This document shows positions 36,539-47,224 of a stretch of DNA of 60,575 nt, piece after piece (the stretch's first letter is position 1; the number at the start of each line of letters is the position of its first letter). The DNA is from Lentisphaerales bacterium (GTDB lineage: Bacteria; Verrucomicrobiota; Kiritimatiellia; JAUXFM01). Location: assembly GCA_030622955.1 (NCBI GenBank), contig JAUXFM010000003.1, positions 1 to 60,575 of the forward strand. Direction: 5' to 3'. The position numbers were made by a program, and so were the translations under genes. The notes below the pieces were generated by a model that saw only the letters and a program-made list of their open reading frames with translations, made no database searches and was not told the origin of the DNA.

Positions 36539-37216
36539 ATGAATTTCGGAATCATAGTTGCCGGTGGCAAAAGCAAGAGGATGGGCACGAAGGCGGACAA
36601 AGCCTTTGTCAATCTGGGCACAAAACCCGTAATTACCTATTCTCTCAAAGCCTTTGAGGAGTGCCCGGATATTGACGGCATCGTCCTCGTTGTCCGGAAG
36701 GACAGGCTGGAGGCAGCTAAAGGTATGGTCAAGATGTTCGGCTTCGCGAAAGTCCAGGATGTCGTGGCTGGCGGCAATGAACGACAGACCTCTGTAGCGA
36801 ACGGATTGGCAGTGCTGGGCGATGAGGTGAAGATCGTGGCTGTGCATGATGGCGCAAGGCCCTGTGTTAAACCGGAGCTTATCTCGGATACCATCAAGTC
36901 CGCCAAGCGTTATGATTCCGGGGTTGCGGCTGCCAAGGTCACCGATACGATCAAGGAAATTAAGCGCGGCCATGTCGTAAACCGGACGGTGGACCGTACG
37001 ACGCTATGGTCTGTGCAGACCCCCCAGACTTTCAAGAAGGATCTGCTGCTTGAGGGTTTTGCGGCAGTCAAGAAGAAGAACGCAAGCGTGACGGACGAGG
37101 CTTCTGCTGTGGAGCTGCTGGGCAAGGAAGTCAGAATCGTTCCTGCAGCATGGTCAAACGTCAAGATCACAACGCCAGATGATCTCCAGATTGCGGCCGC
37201 CCTGCTGCATGTTTAA
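36539..37216 (+). CDS. ispD: 2-C-methyl-D-erythritol 4-phosphate cytidylyltransferase
   Basis: A 225-residue IspD, third step of the MEP isoprenoid pathway: it joins CTP and methylerythritol phosphate to CDP-methylerythritol. The nucleotide-binding start IIVAGGKSKRMGTKADKAF is present, as are VAGGNERQTSVANGL, VHDGARPCV, VDRTTLWSVQTPQTF and VTDEASAVELLG, all IspD hallmarks. The length is normal for the stand-alone enzyme; no IspF is fused. First gene of a rightward run with the phosphoesterase (14 bp) and the radical SAM gene. Confidence 0.95.
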   Translation: MNFGIIVAGGKSKRMGTKADKAFVNLGTKPVITYSLKAFEECPDIDGIVLVVRKDRLEAAKGMVKMFGFAKVQDVVAGGNERQTSVANGLAVLGDEVKIVAVHDGARPCVKPELISDTIKSAKRYDSGVAAAKVTDTIKEIKRGHVVNRTVDRTTLWSVQTPQTFKKDLLLEGFAAVKKKNASVTDEASAVELLGKEVRIVPAAWSNVKITTPDDLQIAAALLHV

Positions 37217-37230
37217 CCCGCCCGCAAACC

Positions 37231-37965
37231 ATGATTAATCCAAAGAAATTCGCGATACTTGGAGATATTCATGCGAACCTGGAGGCGCTTGAAGCAGTCC
37301 TTGAAGATTGTCGTGAGCGGAATGTTACCGATTATGCCTGCGTCGGGGATGTTGTTGGCTACAATGCGAATCCTTCAGAGTGTCTTGAGATTATCCGTGA
37401 GTTGAAATGTGTCGTTGTGCGTGGCAATCACGATCACTATTCTTCGCATGGCGAATCATTGTGGGACTTCCATGCGCTCGCCGCCGATGTGCTTGATTGG
37501 ACAAGGCATCGCTTGACCGATGAGCAGGTTGAATACCTGCGCAACTTGAGGATGAGTCGTATGCTCGCAGGGTTCACTCTTGTCCACAGCACATTGGACA
37601 TGCCCGAGAAATGGGGATATGTGTTCGAGGAACTTGAGGCCGCAGCAAACTTTAATTACCAGAGCACGGGTGTTTGTTTTCATGGGCATACCCATATACC
37701 GGCGGTCTTCGAGCGGGACGGGCGTGTCACGCGCAGTACGCCAATAAAACTCAATGTAACACTCGGTAAGAAGTATTTCATCAACGTCGGAAGTGTTGGG
37801 CAACCACGTGATGGAAATCCACTGGCATCCTACGTAACGTACGATATGGGGAGGAAAGAGGTCGAGTTCCGCAGGATCCAGTACGACATCGAAAAAACCC
37901 AAGAGAAGATCAGGGGAGCAGGCCTTCCTGAAATGCTTGCGTCACGCCTCGCCGCTGGAAAGTGA
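37231..37965 (+). CDS. Metallophosphoesterase
   Basis: A 244-residue calcineurin-like phosphoesterase. The metal-binding motifs are complete and in order: GDIHAN, VGDVVGYNA, RGNHDHY, the His of LVHSTLD and GHTHIPAVF. The pattern fits the YfcE/diadenosine-tetraphosphatase-like DUF2437 type. The substrate is unknown. Its last bases overlap the GTG start of the radical SAM gene by 4 bp, so translation is coupled. Confidence 0.92.
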   Translation: MINPKKFAILGDIHANLEALEAVLEDCRERNVTDYACVGDVVGYNANPSECLEIIRELKCVVVRGNHDHYSSHGESLWDFHALAADVLDWTRHRLTDEQVEYLRNLRMSRMLAGFTLVHSTLDMPEKWGYVFEELEAAANFNYQSTGVCFHGHTHIPAVFERDGRVTRSTPIKLNVTLGKKYFINVGSVGQPRDGNPLASYVTYDMGRKEVEFRRIQYDIEKTQEKIRGAGLPEMLASRLAAGK

Positions 37966-38894
37966 CGGCAGAATACCAATACCTGTTTGGGCCGGTTCCA
38001 TCCCGCCGACTTGGCCTATCGCTTGGTGTTGACCTGCTGACACCCAAGACCTGTACTTTTGACTGTCCTTTTTGTCAGGCCGGGAAGACCACCAGCTTGA
38101 CGGTTTCAAGACAGAACTACGTCCCCATAGATGCGGTGATAGATGAATTCAGGAAGTGGCTGGCCTCAGGCGGCACAGCAGACTGCATCACGCTTGCTGG
38201 CTCTGGTGAGCCGACCCTTCACAAGAACTTTGGCAGGGCGATCGATGCGATCCATGAGCTTTGTGGGATTAGGGTGGTGCTTCTCAGTAATGCCACGCTC
38301 TTCCATGATCCGGATGTCAGGGCGGATGCGGTGCGTGCCGATGTCGTGAAAGCGTCGTTCAGTGCATGGGATGAAGCATCCTTCAGAGAGGTTAATCATC
38401 CGCACGTCGCGGTCAAGTTCAGTGATGTGCTCAGCGGAATCGGGCAGCTCAGAAAAGAACTCGATGGCGAGTTATGGCTTGAGGTAATGATCGTGAATGG
38501 CGTCAACTCTGACCATGATCAGGTTAAGGCGATTGCGGAACTTGCGAGCGGCCTGGGTTCAGATAAGATCCATCTCAATACGGTGGTCAGGCCACCTGCT
38601 GATGGCGTTTCAACGGCAGTGACTATCGAGGAGCTTGGGCGGATGACCCGACTATTCACACCTGAGGCGGAGGTGATATCACGGACAGCGACTAACCAGG
38701 GCGCGCATGTTGCTGCTGCTGACAGTGATGAGATCCTAGCGCTCATCAGGCGCCGACCCTGCACCGGTGCTGACATCGTTGCGGGCCTCGGTATACCTGC
38801 CAGCGTAGCAGAAGAAACTCTAGGTGTCCTTCTTGCAAGAGGACTTGTGGCAAAAGAGAAACGGGGATCTGACGTTTACTATCGGGGACAGTGA
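37962..38894 (+). CDS. Radical SAM protein (COG0731-like)
   Basis: A 310-residue radical SAM protein. It starts with LFGPVPSRRLGLSLGVDLL, typical of the group related to wyosine synthases, and has the 4Fe-4S motif CTFDCPFC (CxxxCxxC). LAGSGEPTLHKNF is the SAM-binding strand (GE motif). The last 70 residues form a winged-helix-like tail (EILALIRRRPCTGADIV). It lacks the extra SPASM clusters of sulfatase-maturing enzymes, so it does not explain activation of the sulfatases. GTG start, overlapping the phosphoesterase gene. The reaction is unknown. Confidence 0.9.
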   Translation: MTAEYQYLFGPVPSRRLGLSLGVDLLTPKTCTFDCPFCQAGKTTSLTVSRQNYVPIDAVIDEFRKWLASGGTADCITLAGSGEPTLHKNFGRAIDAIHELCGIRVVLLSNATLFHDPDVRADAVRADVVKASFSAWDEASFREVNHPHVAVKFSDVLSGIGQLRKELDGELWLEVMIVNGVNSDHDQVKAIAELASGLGSDKIHLNTVVRPPADGVSTAVTIEELGRMTRLFTPEAEVISRTATNQGAHVAAADSDEILALIRRRPCTGADIVAGLGIPASVAEETLGVLLARGLVAKEKRGSDVYYRGQ

Positions 38895-38972
38895 CCATCA
38901 CGTTTTTCGCTGGTTTTTATCCTCTGTCTCCCTTAAAGTCATATCTCGAATCATTCGCTATGGAATATAGAT

Positions 38973-41900
38973 ATGCAATGGCTTCTCAAAAAGATGCTGG
39001 GAACGAAGAGGGAAAGAGATATCAAGAAGCTCCAGCCCCTCGTCGACCGGATTAATGAGATAGAGGTCGAGTGCCAGTCGCTTTCAGAGGATCAGCTCAA
39101 GGCCAAGACACAGGAATTCAGGGACCGTCTCGAGAAGGACGAATCCATAGATGATATGATGTGCGAGGCCTTTGGGGTCGTGAAGAACGTTTGCAGGCGG
39201 ATTTGCGGGACAACAAGCGATGTCTGTGGGCATGACATGGTCTGGAAGGAGGTGCCATGGGACAGTCAGTTGATTGCTGCAATTGTGCTGCACCAGGGCA
39301 AGATAGCCGAGCTGGCAACCGGTGAAGGCAAGACCCTGGCCGCCACGATGCCTCTCTATCTGAACGCTCTCACAGGGAAGAATGTTCAACTGGTGACGGT
39401 CAATGATTATCTGGCGCGACGCGATGCCCAGTGGATGGGGGCGGTCTACGATTACCTAGGGTTGCGCGTTGGCTGTATACAGAACCAGATGTCGCCCTCG
39501 GAGCGGCGTGAGCAGTATGCGTGCGACATCACGTATGGGACGAACAGCGAGTTCGGTTTCGATTACCTGCGCGATAACGGCATGGCATATACGCCCGAAT
39601 CACAGGTGCAGCGCGATTACTACTACGTCATCATTGATGAAGTCGACAGTATCCTTATAGATGAAGCGCGTACTCCCCTGATCATTTCTGGCCCGGCCCC
39701 GAGTTCCTCTCACCAGTATTTCGAGTTGAAACCCAGGGTTGATCGGCTCGTTAAACAGCAACGCGAACTCTGTAACGGGCTTGCAAAGGAAGCGAAGGAG
39801 CATCTTGAAAAGGGCGATGATGCGCGTGCGCAGCTTCGCCTTTACCAGGTGAGCCATGGGATGCCCAAGCATAGGCAGTTGATGCGTCTTCTCGAGGAGC
39901 CAGCCGTCAGAAAACTCCACGAGCAGATAGAAGGACAGATGCTCACGGATATGCGCAAGGAGCAGGGTCGTGAATTGAGGGAAGAACTCTTCTTTACGAT
40001 CGATGAGCGCGGACATGATGCTAGTCTGACGGAAAAGGGCTGTGAGGCACTTAACCCTTCTGACCCTGATGCATATGTGTTGCCGGACCTGACCTCTGCA
40101 ATGGCGGATCTTGACGGGGAAACGGAGCTTTCGGAGCCTGACAAGATGAATCGGCTCCAGAAGATTCAGGAGAGCTTTACAGAGAAGAGCGAGGTTATTC
40201 ACAATGTTGACCAGCTCATTCGCGCATATTGCCTTTATGAGAAGGATGTCCAGTATGTCGTGCAGGGCAACCAGGTTCTCATCGTGGACGAGAACACTGG
40301 TCGCATGATGCCGGGGCGCAGATGGTCGGACGGGCTGCACCAGGCGGTAGAGGCCAAAGAAGGGGTCAAGATAGAGCGCGAGACGCAGACGCTGGCAACG
40401 ATTACTATTCAGAACTACTTTCGCATGTACTCAAAGCTGGCCGGCATGACCGGTACTGCCGAGACTGAGGCGGACGAGTTCAATGATATTTACAAGCTCG
40501 ATGTTGCCGTGATACCGACGAACCGTCCGGTCAGGCGTCTTGATGGCAACGATGTGATCTACAAGAGCCAGCGGGAGAAGTACGCCGCCATAATTGAAGC
40601 AATATCTGAATGTCATCATAAAGGGCAGCCCGTTCTAGTGGGCACGATTTCTGTCAACACCTCTGAGCTGATAAGTAGGATGCTCAAGAGGGCGAATATC
40701 CCGCACAGTGTGCTGAATGCGAAAAACCATGAGGGAGAAGCGGATATTGTCATGCGTGCGGGGCAGCCCGGTGCCGTGACAATCGCTACGAACATGGCGG
40801 GGCGCGGTACGGATATCAAGCTTGGTGAGGGCGTTGTCCAGATTGGTCGCGACATCGTCGAAAGCGACATCAAGCTCAGCGACAAGGTCGAGGGCAAGAC
40901 GCTGCGCAGTATCCTGGAGGAGCGTCCTTCCGGTCTCTATGTAATGGGGACTGAGCGCCATGAATCGAGACGTATCGACCGCCAGCTGCGTGGAAGGTGC
41001 GCGCGACAGGGCGATCCCGGCGCATCCCAGTTCTTTATCTCCCTTGAAGATGATCTCATGCGCCTGTTCGGATCGGACAGGATCGCAGGGATCATGGAAC
41101 GGCTCGGCCTCCAGGAAGGACAGATGTTGGAGCACAGGTGGTTGAACCGATCGATTGAGACGGCCCAGCGTCGTGTTGAGCAGCATAACTTCTCCATACG
41201 CAAACGTACGCTTCAGTACGACGACGTGATGAATAAGCAGCGCGAGATTATTTATGGTTTCCGCGGCGAAATCGTGCGCTCAGAGAATGTCGGTCAGCAT
41301 ATATGCGACATCATTGAGGATGTTGTTTCCGACAATGCCCAGCAATCGGTCACGGGTCAACCGGAGGGTGTGGCGGCTTTTGTTGACTGGGTCAGGACCA
41401 GTTTCCCTGTACCTATCAGGGTAGAGGATCTCGCAGAGATAAAGGATGATCCTGAGGCCTGTGCTGAGCATGTCTTCAGGAAGGTCAAGGCTGCGTATGA
41501 CCTGAAAGTCCGGTCAGAATCCGAAGATGAAGATGCGGTGAGAAGCCTGGAGCGAAGCATCATTCTGCAGGCAATTGATTCGCATTGGCAGGATTATCTC
41601 AGGGGTATGGATTCGCTGCGGGAAGGGGTAGGGCTCAGAGCATACGGTCAGAGGGATCCGTTGGTCGAGTACAAGCGAGAAGCATTCGATATGTTCGAGA
41701 CGCTGATGGATACTATCAAGCAGGATGTGACTCATGCTGCGTTTCGTTCGGCAACGTCCGCTGAGTCTTTTGAGAGGTTTATGGATGCTTTGCCGCAGAT
41801 GCTGAAGCATGATGATGTCTCGGTTCTGGGCAAAGGTACTGCAGGGCCGACGCGAGCCGGGCGCGGTGCTCTTTCCGGCCCGTTAGGACTTGATGGCATA

Positions 41901-42032
41901 GACGGGCCATCACCTGAGTCGCGTGCTGGGGGTCCACAGCCATTCAGGCGGGAAAGCCCAAAGGTAGGAAGGAACGATCCTTGTCCCTGCGGCAGTGGCA
42001 AGAAGTACAAGAAATGCTGTGGTGCGAAGTGA
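38973..42032 (+). CDS. secA: Preprotein translocase ATPase SecA
   Basis: A 1019-residue SecA, motor of the Sec export channel. The nucleotide-binding Walker A is GEGKT (117-121), DEVD is at 222-225 and followed by [15 protein letters not shown], and the second motor domain has [17 protein letters not shown]. The C-terminus holds the zinc-binding and SecB-contact tail [15 protein letters not shown]. The protein is about 120 residues longer than the E. coli form because of an insert in the substrate-crosslinking region (about 245-400), as in Bacteroidota and PVC SecA. Apparently monocistronic. Confidence 0.98.
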   Translation: MQWLLKKMLGTKRERDIKKLQPLVDRINEIEVECQSLSEDQLKAKTQEFRDRLEKDESIDDMMCEAFGVVKNVCRRICGTTSDVCGHDMVWKEVPWDSQLIAAIVLHQGKIAELATGEGKTLAATMPLYLNALTGKNVQLVTVNDYLARRDAQWMGAVYDYLGLRVGCIQNQMSPSERREQYACDITYGTNSEFGFDYLRDNGMAYTPESQVQRDYYYVIIDEVDSILIDEARTPLIISGPAPSSSHQYFELKPRVDRLVKQQRELCNGLAKEAKEHLEKGDDARAQLRLYQVSHGMPKHRQLMRLLEEPAVRKLHEQIEGQMLTDMRKEQGRELREELFFTIDERGHDASLTEKGCEALNPSDPDAYVLPDLTSAMADLDGETELSEPDKMNRLQKIQESFTEKSEVIHNVDQLIRAYCLYEKDVQYVVQGNQVLIVDENTGRMMPGRRWSDGLHQAVEAKEGVKIERETQTLATITIQNYFRMYSKLAGMTGTAETEADEFNDIYKLDVAVIPTNRPVRRLDGNDVIYKSQREKYAAIIEAISECHHKGQPVLVGTISVNTSELISRMLKRANIPHSVLNAKNHEGEADIVMRAGQPGAVTIATNMAGRGTDIKLGEGVVQIGRDIVESDIKLSDKVEGKTLRSILEERPSGLYVMGTERHESRRIDRQLRGRCARQGDPGASQFFISLEDDLMRLFGSDRIAGIMERLGLQEGQMLEHRWLNRSIETAQRRVEQHNFSIRKRTLQYDDVMNKQREIIYGFRGEIVRSENVGQHICDIIEDVVSDNAQQSVTGQPEGVAAFVDWVRTSFPVPIRVEDLAEIKDDPEACAEHVFRKVKAAYDLKVRSESEDEDAVRSLERSIILQAIDSHWQDYLRGMDSLREGVGLRAYGQRDPLVEYKREAFDMFETLMDTIKQDVTHAAFRSATSAESFERFMDALPQMLKHDDVSVLGKGTAGPTRAGRGALSGPLGLDGIDGPSPESRAGGPQPFRRESPKVGRNDPCPCGSGKKYKKCCGAK

Positions 42033-42581
42033 GTCACTTCGTCCCCGTCGTTCGTTGCTAGAGCAATTCACGAATGACCTGCAGCATACATACTTGCTGT
42101 GGCGTTGGCTGAATCTCTTCAAAAGACACAACATAGTTCTCGTTGCTGGGGCAGAAATTGATCGATTCGCTTTCGTAGAGGATCCTCGTGGAATCAACAG
42201 CCAAGCAATGCGACAACTTCTTCACTCGAGAAGGTGGCCATCGGCTTTCTTGAGCAAGTAGGCAGCATGTCGATCGGGTTGACCCTGTAGTAGCTGCAAT
42301 GCTGGCACTTGAACTGCTTGTAAGGGGTATTTAAGTGCCTGTTGATATCGCGTGGAGCAGGTTGAGCGCCCTGCCGTTTCTTGTTGTGTGTAGGGCATAT
42401 TCCTTTTGCAAGCATCTATTTGGCGTAGATTATTGATGAATCCTTCTTGCTTACGTCGACGACGTATAGTCCGGAGTGGGATGCGGGCCAAGGGTTGTGA
42501 GCGTCACTAATCGGCAGTCAATCATTCGCTTTTTGGAGCCCTGTCTATGGTGTCATTTGTCCATCTGTGAACAGGAAAACG
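42033..42581. other. 549-bp intergenic region with possible decayed frame
   Basis: No intact gene. On the minus strand, a frame ending at the TAG at 42058-42060 reads ILYESESINFCPSNENYVV, then SFEEIQPTPQQ, and looks protein-like back to about 42240. Upstream the sense continues only in other frames and no start is found. It is perhaps the tail of a decayed gene. The right part holds the lnt promoter region; no RNA gene was recognised. Confidence 0.35.
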
Positions 42582-44342
42582 ATGCGAAATTCCTCCACCT
42601 TCAGCGTTCTTTGTGTCTATCATGCCGCAATGACGAATAGGACGGTACATTTGCTGAAATGGATTGGAGCGCTGTCGTCAGGGCTCATGCTGGCATCAGC
42701 TTTCCCGCCACTCGAATATACGGAGGCCGCCTGGGTTGGCCTGGCGCCACTCCTGCTGGCGGTCTTCTATTCGAACCCTTCGGAATCATTCAAGCTCGGC
42801 TGGTTTTCCGGCGCTGTTTTCTGGCTGTGCAATATTGGATGGCTGCTGAACCTGGGTTTTACCGGGGGGCCGATGCTCCTTGTGGCCGCAGGTTGGTTGC
42901 TGCTCTCGATTTATGCTGGACTCTATATTGGTCTCTTCTGCTGGGTGACGGCCTGGTGGTTCTCAAAGTTCCCGCAAGAGAAATGGCATAACAGTGTGCT
43001 GTTGACCCTGGCGATTCCTCTTCTGTGGATTGGTCTGGAGTATGCACGTTCGACGCTGTTCACCGGTTTTCCATGGAACCAGCTTGGTGTGAGTCAATAC
43101 AGGAACCTGGTCATAATACAAATGGCGTCATGGGGCGGAGTATATGCTGTTTCTGGAATCGTGATGCTTGTGAATGCGGGAATTGCGACAACGGCCGCGC
43201 GCCACATCGCCCTACACAGGATCAGACGCCGTGTCAGGATACACGTCGAGCTGTTTATTGTTCTTACGGTTTTGGCAATTGCGCTTGTAGGTGGCCGAAG
43301 AGCCCTGCTGCGATTGGCGATGAGGAGCGGAGGGCGTCCAGTCACGATTGCCGTCATTCAGCCGGATGTCGAGCAGTTGAAGAAATGGCCGGATGAGTTT
43401 CGACGCCATATCGCAGGAAAGTTGTGGCGCCAGACCGATCTAGCCAGCGTGATGAAGCCTGACCTTATTGTGTGGCCGGAAACGTCTGCACCGGGGGCGG
43501 TCAGGAATGATCCTGAGCTGGCATGGTTCGTTTCCGGGATGGCGCGCGAGAAAGCGCCGATCCTGGTGGGCTCGATGGATGTTCGTGGTGCTGACCAGGA
43601 ACCAGTCAACTTGGTCGATCTTGAAGAGGGCTTGGAGCTGGAGTATCACAACTGTTCCTTTCTGTTTGACCGGAATGGCATGATTTCGGGGGACTATTCG
43701 AAGCGACACTTGGTGCCTTTCGGTGAGTATATTCCATTGTCGCGCTGGATCAAGCCGCTTGAAAGAGTCGCCCCACTTGGTTGGAACTGTTCGGCTGGGA
43801 ACACGAGTACGGTGTTTCAATTGCGAATTGACGAAGGAGCAGTAGCGTCGGTAAACATTGTGCCCTTTTCCGTGTTGTTATGCTTTGAGGATACCGTAGC
43901 GTGGCTTGCGCGGAAGAGCGTTAGGAATGGAGCCAAATTGATCATTAATCAAACGAACGACGCATGGTTCGATCCATCTTCTGCATCGCTGCAGCATGCC
44001 TGCCATTCAGTATTCCGTGCTGTTGAGAACAGGGTCGCAGTAGTGCGCTCTGCTAACACGGGTATGAGTTGCCTGATAAGTGACACGGGAGTCCTGGGAG
44101 GCTCTACTGGGGACCGGGTCCTTAAGACAAATGCTGAGAGCTTCCTGATGGTCGCTCCCGTCATCCATGATGATGCAGGCAAGACATTTTATGCTCGATG
44201 GGGTGACCTGTTTCTCGCTGTTCCCTGCTTTGTGCTGGCTGTTGCTCACGTTCTGTATCTGGCTGGTAGGCATGCCGTAAATAGATGGCGTGGACGGAAG
44301 TTGAAGCTTGCAACGGGGGAATTGAGTGCGGATACTGCCTGA
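42582..44342 (+). CDS. lnt: Apolipoprotein N-acyltransferase
   Basis: A 586-residue Lnt, which adds the third acyl chain to lipoproteins in the inner membrane. Five to six membrane segments cover about residues 25-235, then a nitrilase-like domain follows with the catalytic triad: Glu in VWPETSAPG, Lys in YSKRHLVPFGEYIP and Cys in VLLCFEDTV. NQTNDAWFDPSSASLQH and RAVENRVAVVRSANTG are further hallmarks. A membrane segment closes the protein. The ATG at 42582 has AGGAAA before it; a GTG at 42567 and an ATG at 42630 are alternatives. With the many lipoproteins here, it supports a diderm cell. It lies 48 bp before prfB. Confidence 0.95.
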   Translation: MRNSSTFSVLCVYHAAMTNRTVHLLKWIGALSSGLMLASAFPPLEYTEAAWVGLAPLLLAVFYSNPSESFKLGWFSGAVFWLCNIGWLLNLGFTGGPMLLVAAGWLLLSIYAGLYIGLFCWVTAWWFSKFPQEKWHNSVLLTLAIPLLWIGLEYARSTLFTGFPWNQLGVSQYRNLVIIQMASWGGVYAVSGIVMLVNAGIATTAARHIALHRIRRRVRIHVELFIVLTVLAIALVGGRRALLRLAMRSGGRPVTIAVIQPDVEQLKKWPDEFRRHIAGKLWRQTDLASVMKPDLIVWPETSAPGAVRNDPELAWFVSGMAREKAPILVGSMDVRGADQEPVNLVDLEEGLELEYHNCSFLFDRNGMISGDYSKRHLVPFGEYIPLSRWIKPLERVAPLGWNCSAGNTSTVFQLRIDEGAVASVNIVPFSVLLCFEDTVAWLARKSVRNGAKLIINQTNDAWFDPSSASLQHACHSVFRAVENRVAVVRSANTGMSCLISDTGVLGGSTGDRVLKTNAESFLMVAPVIHDDAGKTFYARWGDLFLAVPCFVLAVAHVLYLAGRHAVNRWRGRKLKLATGELSADTA

Positions 44343-44390
44343 GCTCAGAACATCTGGGCAATATTTACTGCCAAGCTCGGAGGGAATGGG

Positions 44391-45516
44391 ATGCTGGAAG
44401 AGGTCAAGGAACGCCTGGATGCTTTGAAGAAGCGCGCCTCGGAAATGAGAGGCTATCTTTGACATTGATTCGCGTGAGAAGATACTGGCTGACTGCGAAA
44501 AGAACTCTTCTGCGCCCAGCTTCTGGAACGATCAGGCGAAAGCCAAGATCGTAATAGACAAGGCTAACCGCCAACGGCTTGTCATTAATCCGTACCTGGC
44601 GCTTGAAAAGCTCGTCGAAGATGGTGGATTGCTGCTTGAGCTGGCGGAATCGGAATCTAATGAGGAAGAATCCCGAAAGGCCCTGCAGGAGGCAGCCGCG
44701 TCACTTGACAAGGGCGAGAAGGCATTCGAGAAACTTGAGTTGCAATCCTTGCTCAGCGGCGAACTCGATGAGAAGAGCGCCTATGTCTCTTTACACGCTG
44801 GTGCGGGGGGGACAGAATCCTGCGACTGGGCCGATATGCTCTTCAGGATGTATCGGCGATATTGTGATATTGCCGGGTTCAAACATGAGATTCTCGATTT
44901 TCAGGCTGGTGACGAGGCGGGGATCAAACGAGTTATGTTCCTCGTTGAAGGGCCATACGCCTATGGCAACCTGAAAGCAGAGCGTGGTGTCCACAGACTC
45001 GTGCGAATAAGCCCCTTCGACGCGAACAAGAGACGACATACCTCTTTTGCTGGTCTTGACGTGGTTGCTGAAATTGAAGATGACATCGAAGTCGACATTG
45101 CAGAGAGCGACCTCAGGGTTGACACGTACCGCGCAAGTGGTGCCGGCGGCCAGCATGTCAACACCACCGATTCAGCTGTAAGATTAACGCATTTGCCGTC
45201 GGGTATTGTGGTTGGCTGCCAGGCTGAAAGGTCACAGCATATGAATAGGACGAAGGCGATGAAGGTCCTGCGTGCCAAGCTTTATGAGTGGTTGCTCGAC
45301 CAGAAACGGAAAGACATGGAGCGATTCTACAGCGCGAAGGGCGAGATAGCCTGGGGCAGCCAGATCCGATCGTATGTCATGCAGCCTTATACGATGGTCA
45401 AGGATCACCGCACTAGCGTGCAGTCATCCAATGTGCAATCGGTGCTTGATGGGAATATATCCGAATTCATTGAAGGTTACTTAAAGAAGACGGTTGGGGC
45501 GGAGACTAGTGGGTAG
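44391..45516 (+). CDS. prfB: Peptide chain release factor 2 with programmed +1 frameshift
   Basis: RF2 releases peptides at UGA and UAA. The frame from ATG 44391 gives 23 codons (MLEEVKERL...EMRGYL) and then meets TGA at 44460-44462 in the context CTT-TGA-C. Slippage of one base forward reads GAC and joins the main frame (DIDSREKIL...), giving 374 residues. This is the classical autoregulatory site of bacterial RF2, including a purine-rich GAGAGG upstream. The rest shows SPFDANKRRHTSF with the SPF codon-recognition tripeptide, and GAGGQHVNTTDSAVRL with the catalytic GGQ. Annotation tools often list only the part after the shift as a shortened gene. Confidence 0.96.
44451..44463 (+). promoter_or_regulatory. 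RF2 programmed frameshift site
   Basis: GGC TAT CTT TGA C, with a Shine-Dalgarno-like GAGAGG just upstream. When RF2 is scarce, ribosomes pause on UGA and slip from CUU to UUU, restoring the frame. The site is the same as in E. coli prfB, down to the preceding Arg-Gly-Tyr-Leu codons. Confidence 0.93.
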
Positions 45517-45580
45517 TGCGCATTACATCAGAAGAGTCGAGAATCGAAATCTTGGCCCAGACTGAAGAAGGAAGAAAGAT

Positions 45581-46465
45581 ATGGCGTTGAAGAGCATGAC
45601 TGGGTATGGGCGTGGCGAAGGTGCATCTGGTGGCGTGAAAATCGAAGTGTCGATCAGTTCTGTGAACCGCCGCCAGTTTGATTGCAAGATTGGTGTTCCT
45701 CGATTCCTGGCAGGCCTTGAGTCACGAATTCACGAGATTATCCATAAACGTATTTCCCGTGGCGGGGTGTCAGGAACCGTGAATGTCGTGTTTGCTGATG
45801 AAGAAGGCTTTCGTCGTCTACAGATTAATGAGAAAGCTGCAGCAGCATATGTTTCCCGATTGAGACGAGTGGCAAAGAAATTAAGAATTAAGGACGACAT
45901 CAGTGCATCGATGCTACTCGAACTTCCTGGCGTTGTTCAGTCGAGGCAACCACGTGAGGATGATGGGAAGACCTGGGCATTACTCGCAAGAGCGCTGCGC
46001 TCTGCGTTGAGCCAGTTGCTGGCAATGCGGGCCAAGGAGGGGCATGCTCTTTCGATTGATCTGAAGCGAAGATTCGGAAGCTTGGCAAAATACCTGGCAT
46101 CCGTGAGTAAGTTAGCAGGCACAGTCAGTGTGAAGCACAGGAAGAGGTTGATGGCTCGATTGAATGCTGCAGGTTGTGATAGTGCAGTGGATGCAGATCG
46201 GCTTGCGCGAGAGCTGGCAATCTTTGCGGAGCGGTCGGATATAACCGAGGAGATTACAAGACTGCAGAGTCATTTGGGGCAGGCTTCGAAGCTGTTCGAG
46301 TCGGAAAAGCCTGTTGGCAGGACGATGGATTTCCTTGCACAGGAACTGTTCAGGGAGATCAACACGATTGGGTCGAAGGCAAGTGATCCAATAATCTCGA
46401 AACATGTTATACGATTTAAGACAGAACTGGAGCGAATCAGGGAACAGGTCCAGAATGTGGAATAG
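45581..46465 (+). CDS. yicC: YicC-family endoribonuclease
   Basis: A 294-residue YicC-type protein, start MALKSMTGYGRGEG, standard for the family, and C-terminal EINTIGSKASDPIISKHVI-type helix with KTELERIREQVQN(VE). The middle part holds the SSVNRRQFDCKI segment. E. coli YicC is reported as an RNase acting on small RNA. As in many genomes it precedes gmk (105 bp gap), so both may share a transcript. Confidence 0.93.
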   Translation: MALKSMTGYGRGEGASGGVKIEVSISSVNRRQFDCKIGVPRFLAGLESRIHEIIHKRISRGGVSGTVNVVFADEEGFRRLQINEKAAAAYVSRLRRVAKKLRIKDDISASMLLELPGVVQSRQPREDDGKTWALLARALRSALSQLLAMRAKEGHALSIDLKRRFGSLAKYLASVSKLAGTVSVKHRKRLMARLNAAGCDSAVDADRLARELAIFAERSDITEEITRLQSHLGQASKLFESEKPVGRTMDFLAQELFREINTIGSKASDPIISKHVIRFKTELERIREQVQNVE

Positions 46466-46570
46466 GGAGAGGGTTGAAGGTTGAGGGCCTGTCGCCCATT
46501 GGGTGGCGCCGGTTGTGGCTGTTAGAAGCGTTCCACGGGATTTGGGCAAGATGCCGTTGAGACCTGAAAC

Positions 46571-47203
46571 ATGCGTGAAAGAATGGAGAAACGATTGATA
46601 GATATGACGGCAGGCACGACGCCTCTCTTGATTCTGGTGGTGGCACCTTCGGGTGCAGGAAAGTCCACTATCTGTGACAGACTCATCGACGAATGTGCGA
46701 ACATCGTCTATTCCATATCTTGCACGACGAGACAGCCGCGCGGCGAAGAGACCGATGGGGTCGACTACTATTTTCTTGCCGAGGCTGATTTCGATGCGAA
46801 TGTGGCTGATGACGCATTCCTCGAAAATGCCGTGGTGCACGGTTTTAGATATGGGACATTGAGGAGAACGGTTGCTGAAGGACTGCGCGCAGGGAACGAC
46901 GTGCTCATGGACATCGACGTCCAGGGGGCCAAACAGATCAGGGAGACAATTGGTGCTCTATCTGACGAGGATCCGATCAGGAAAGGGTTCCTGGATATCT
47001 TCATAGTGCCGCCCTCGCTCGAGGAGCTAGAGAAGCGATTGACGGGCAGGGGCGAGGATGATTCAGAGACAATAGGGTTGCGCCTCATTAATGCAGAGGC
47101 CGAAATGGCATGCGCGGGGGAATTTGCACATGTCATAGTCAATGATGTGCTCGATAAATGCTATGCATCAGTCAGAAGAGTGATTGAGGACAAGCGTGTG
47201 TAG
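46571..47203 (+). CDS. gmk: Guanylate kinase
   Basis: A 210-residue GMP kinase. The P-loop is APSGAGKST, the GMP-binding part reads ISCTTRQPRGEETDGVDYYFL and later VHGFRYGT, and the lid region is RLTGRGEDDSETIGLRL. The ATP/GMP pattern and length are normal. The ATG at 46571 is supported by frame openness; a later ATG at 46583 or 46604 could serve as well because the first 15 residues (MRERMEKRLIDM) are not part of the core. Followed after 21 bp by coaC. The gene for RNA polymerase omega, often found between them, is not here. Confidence 0.95.
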   Translation: MRERMEKRLIDMTAGTTPLLILVVAPSGAGKSTICDRLIDECANIVYSISCTTRQPRGEETDGVDYYFLAEADFDANVADDAFLENAVVHGFRYGTLRRTVAEGLRAGNDVLMDIDVQGAKQIRETIGALSDEDPIRKGFLDIFIVPPSLEELEKRLTGRGEDDSETIGLRLINAEAEMACAGEFAHVIVNDVLDKCYASVRRVIEDKRV

Positions 47204-47224
47204 TAACAGCCGGAGGAGAGGAAA

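Noticed and set aside
37962-38894. Radical SAM protein as sulfatase-maturing enzyme
   Set aside because: Its N-terminal GPVPSRRLG type and lack of the SPASM cysteines place it in another group.
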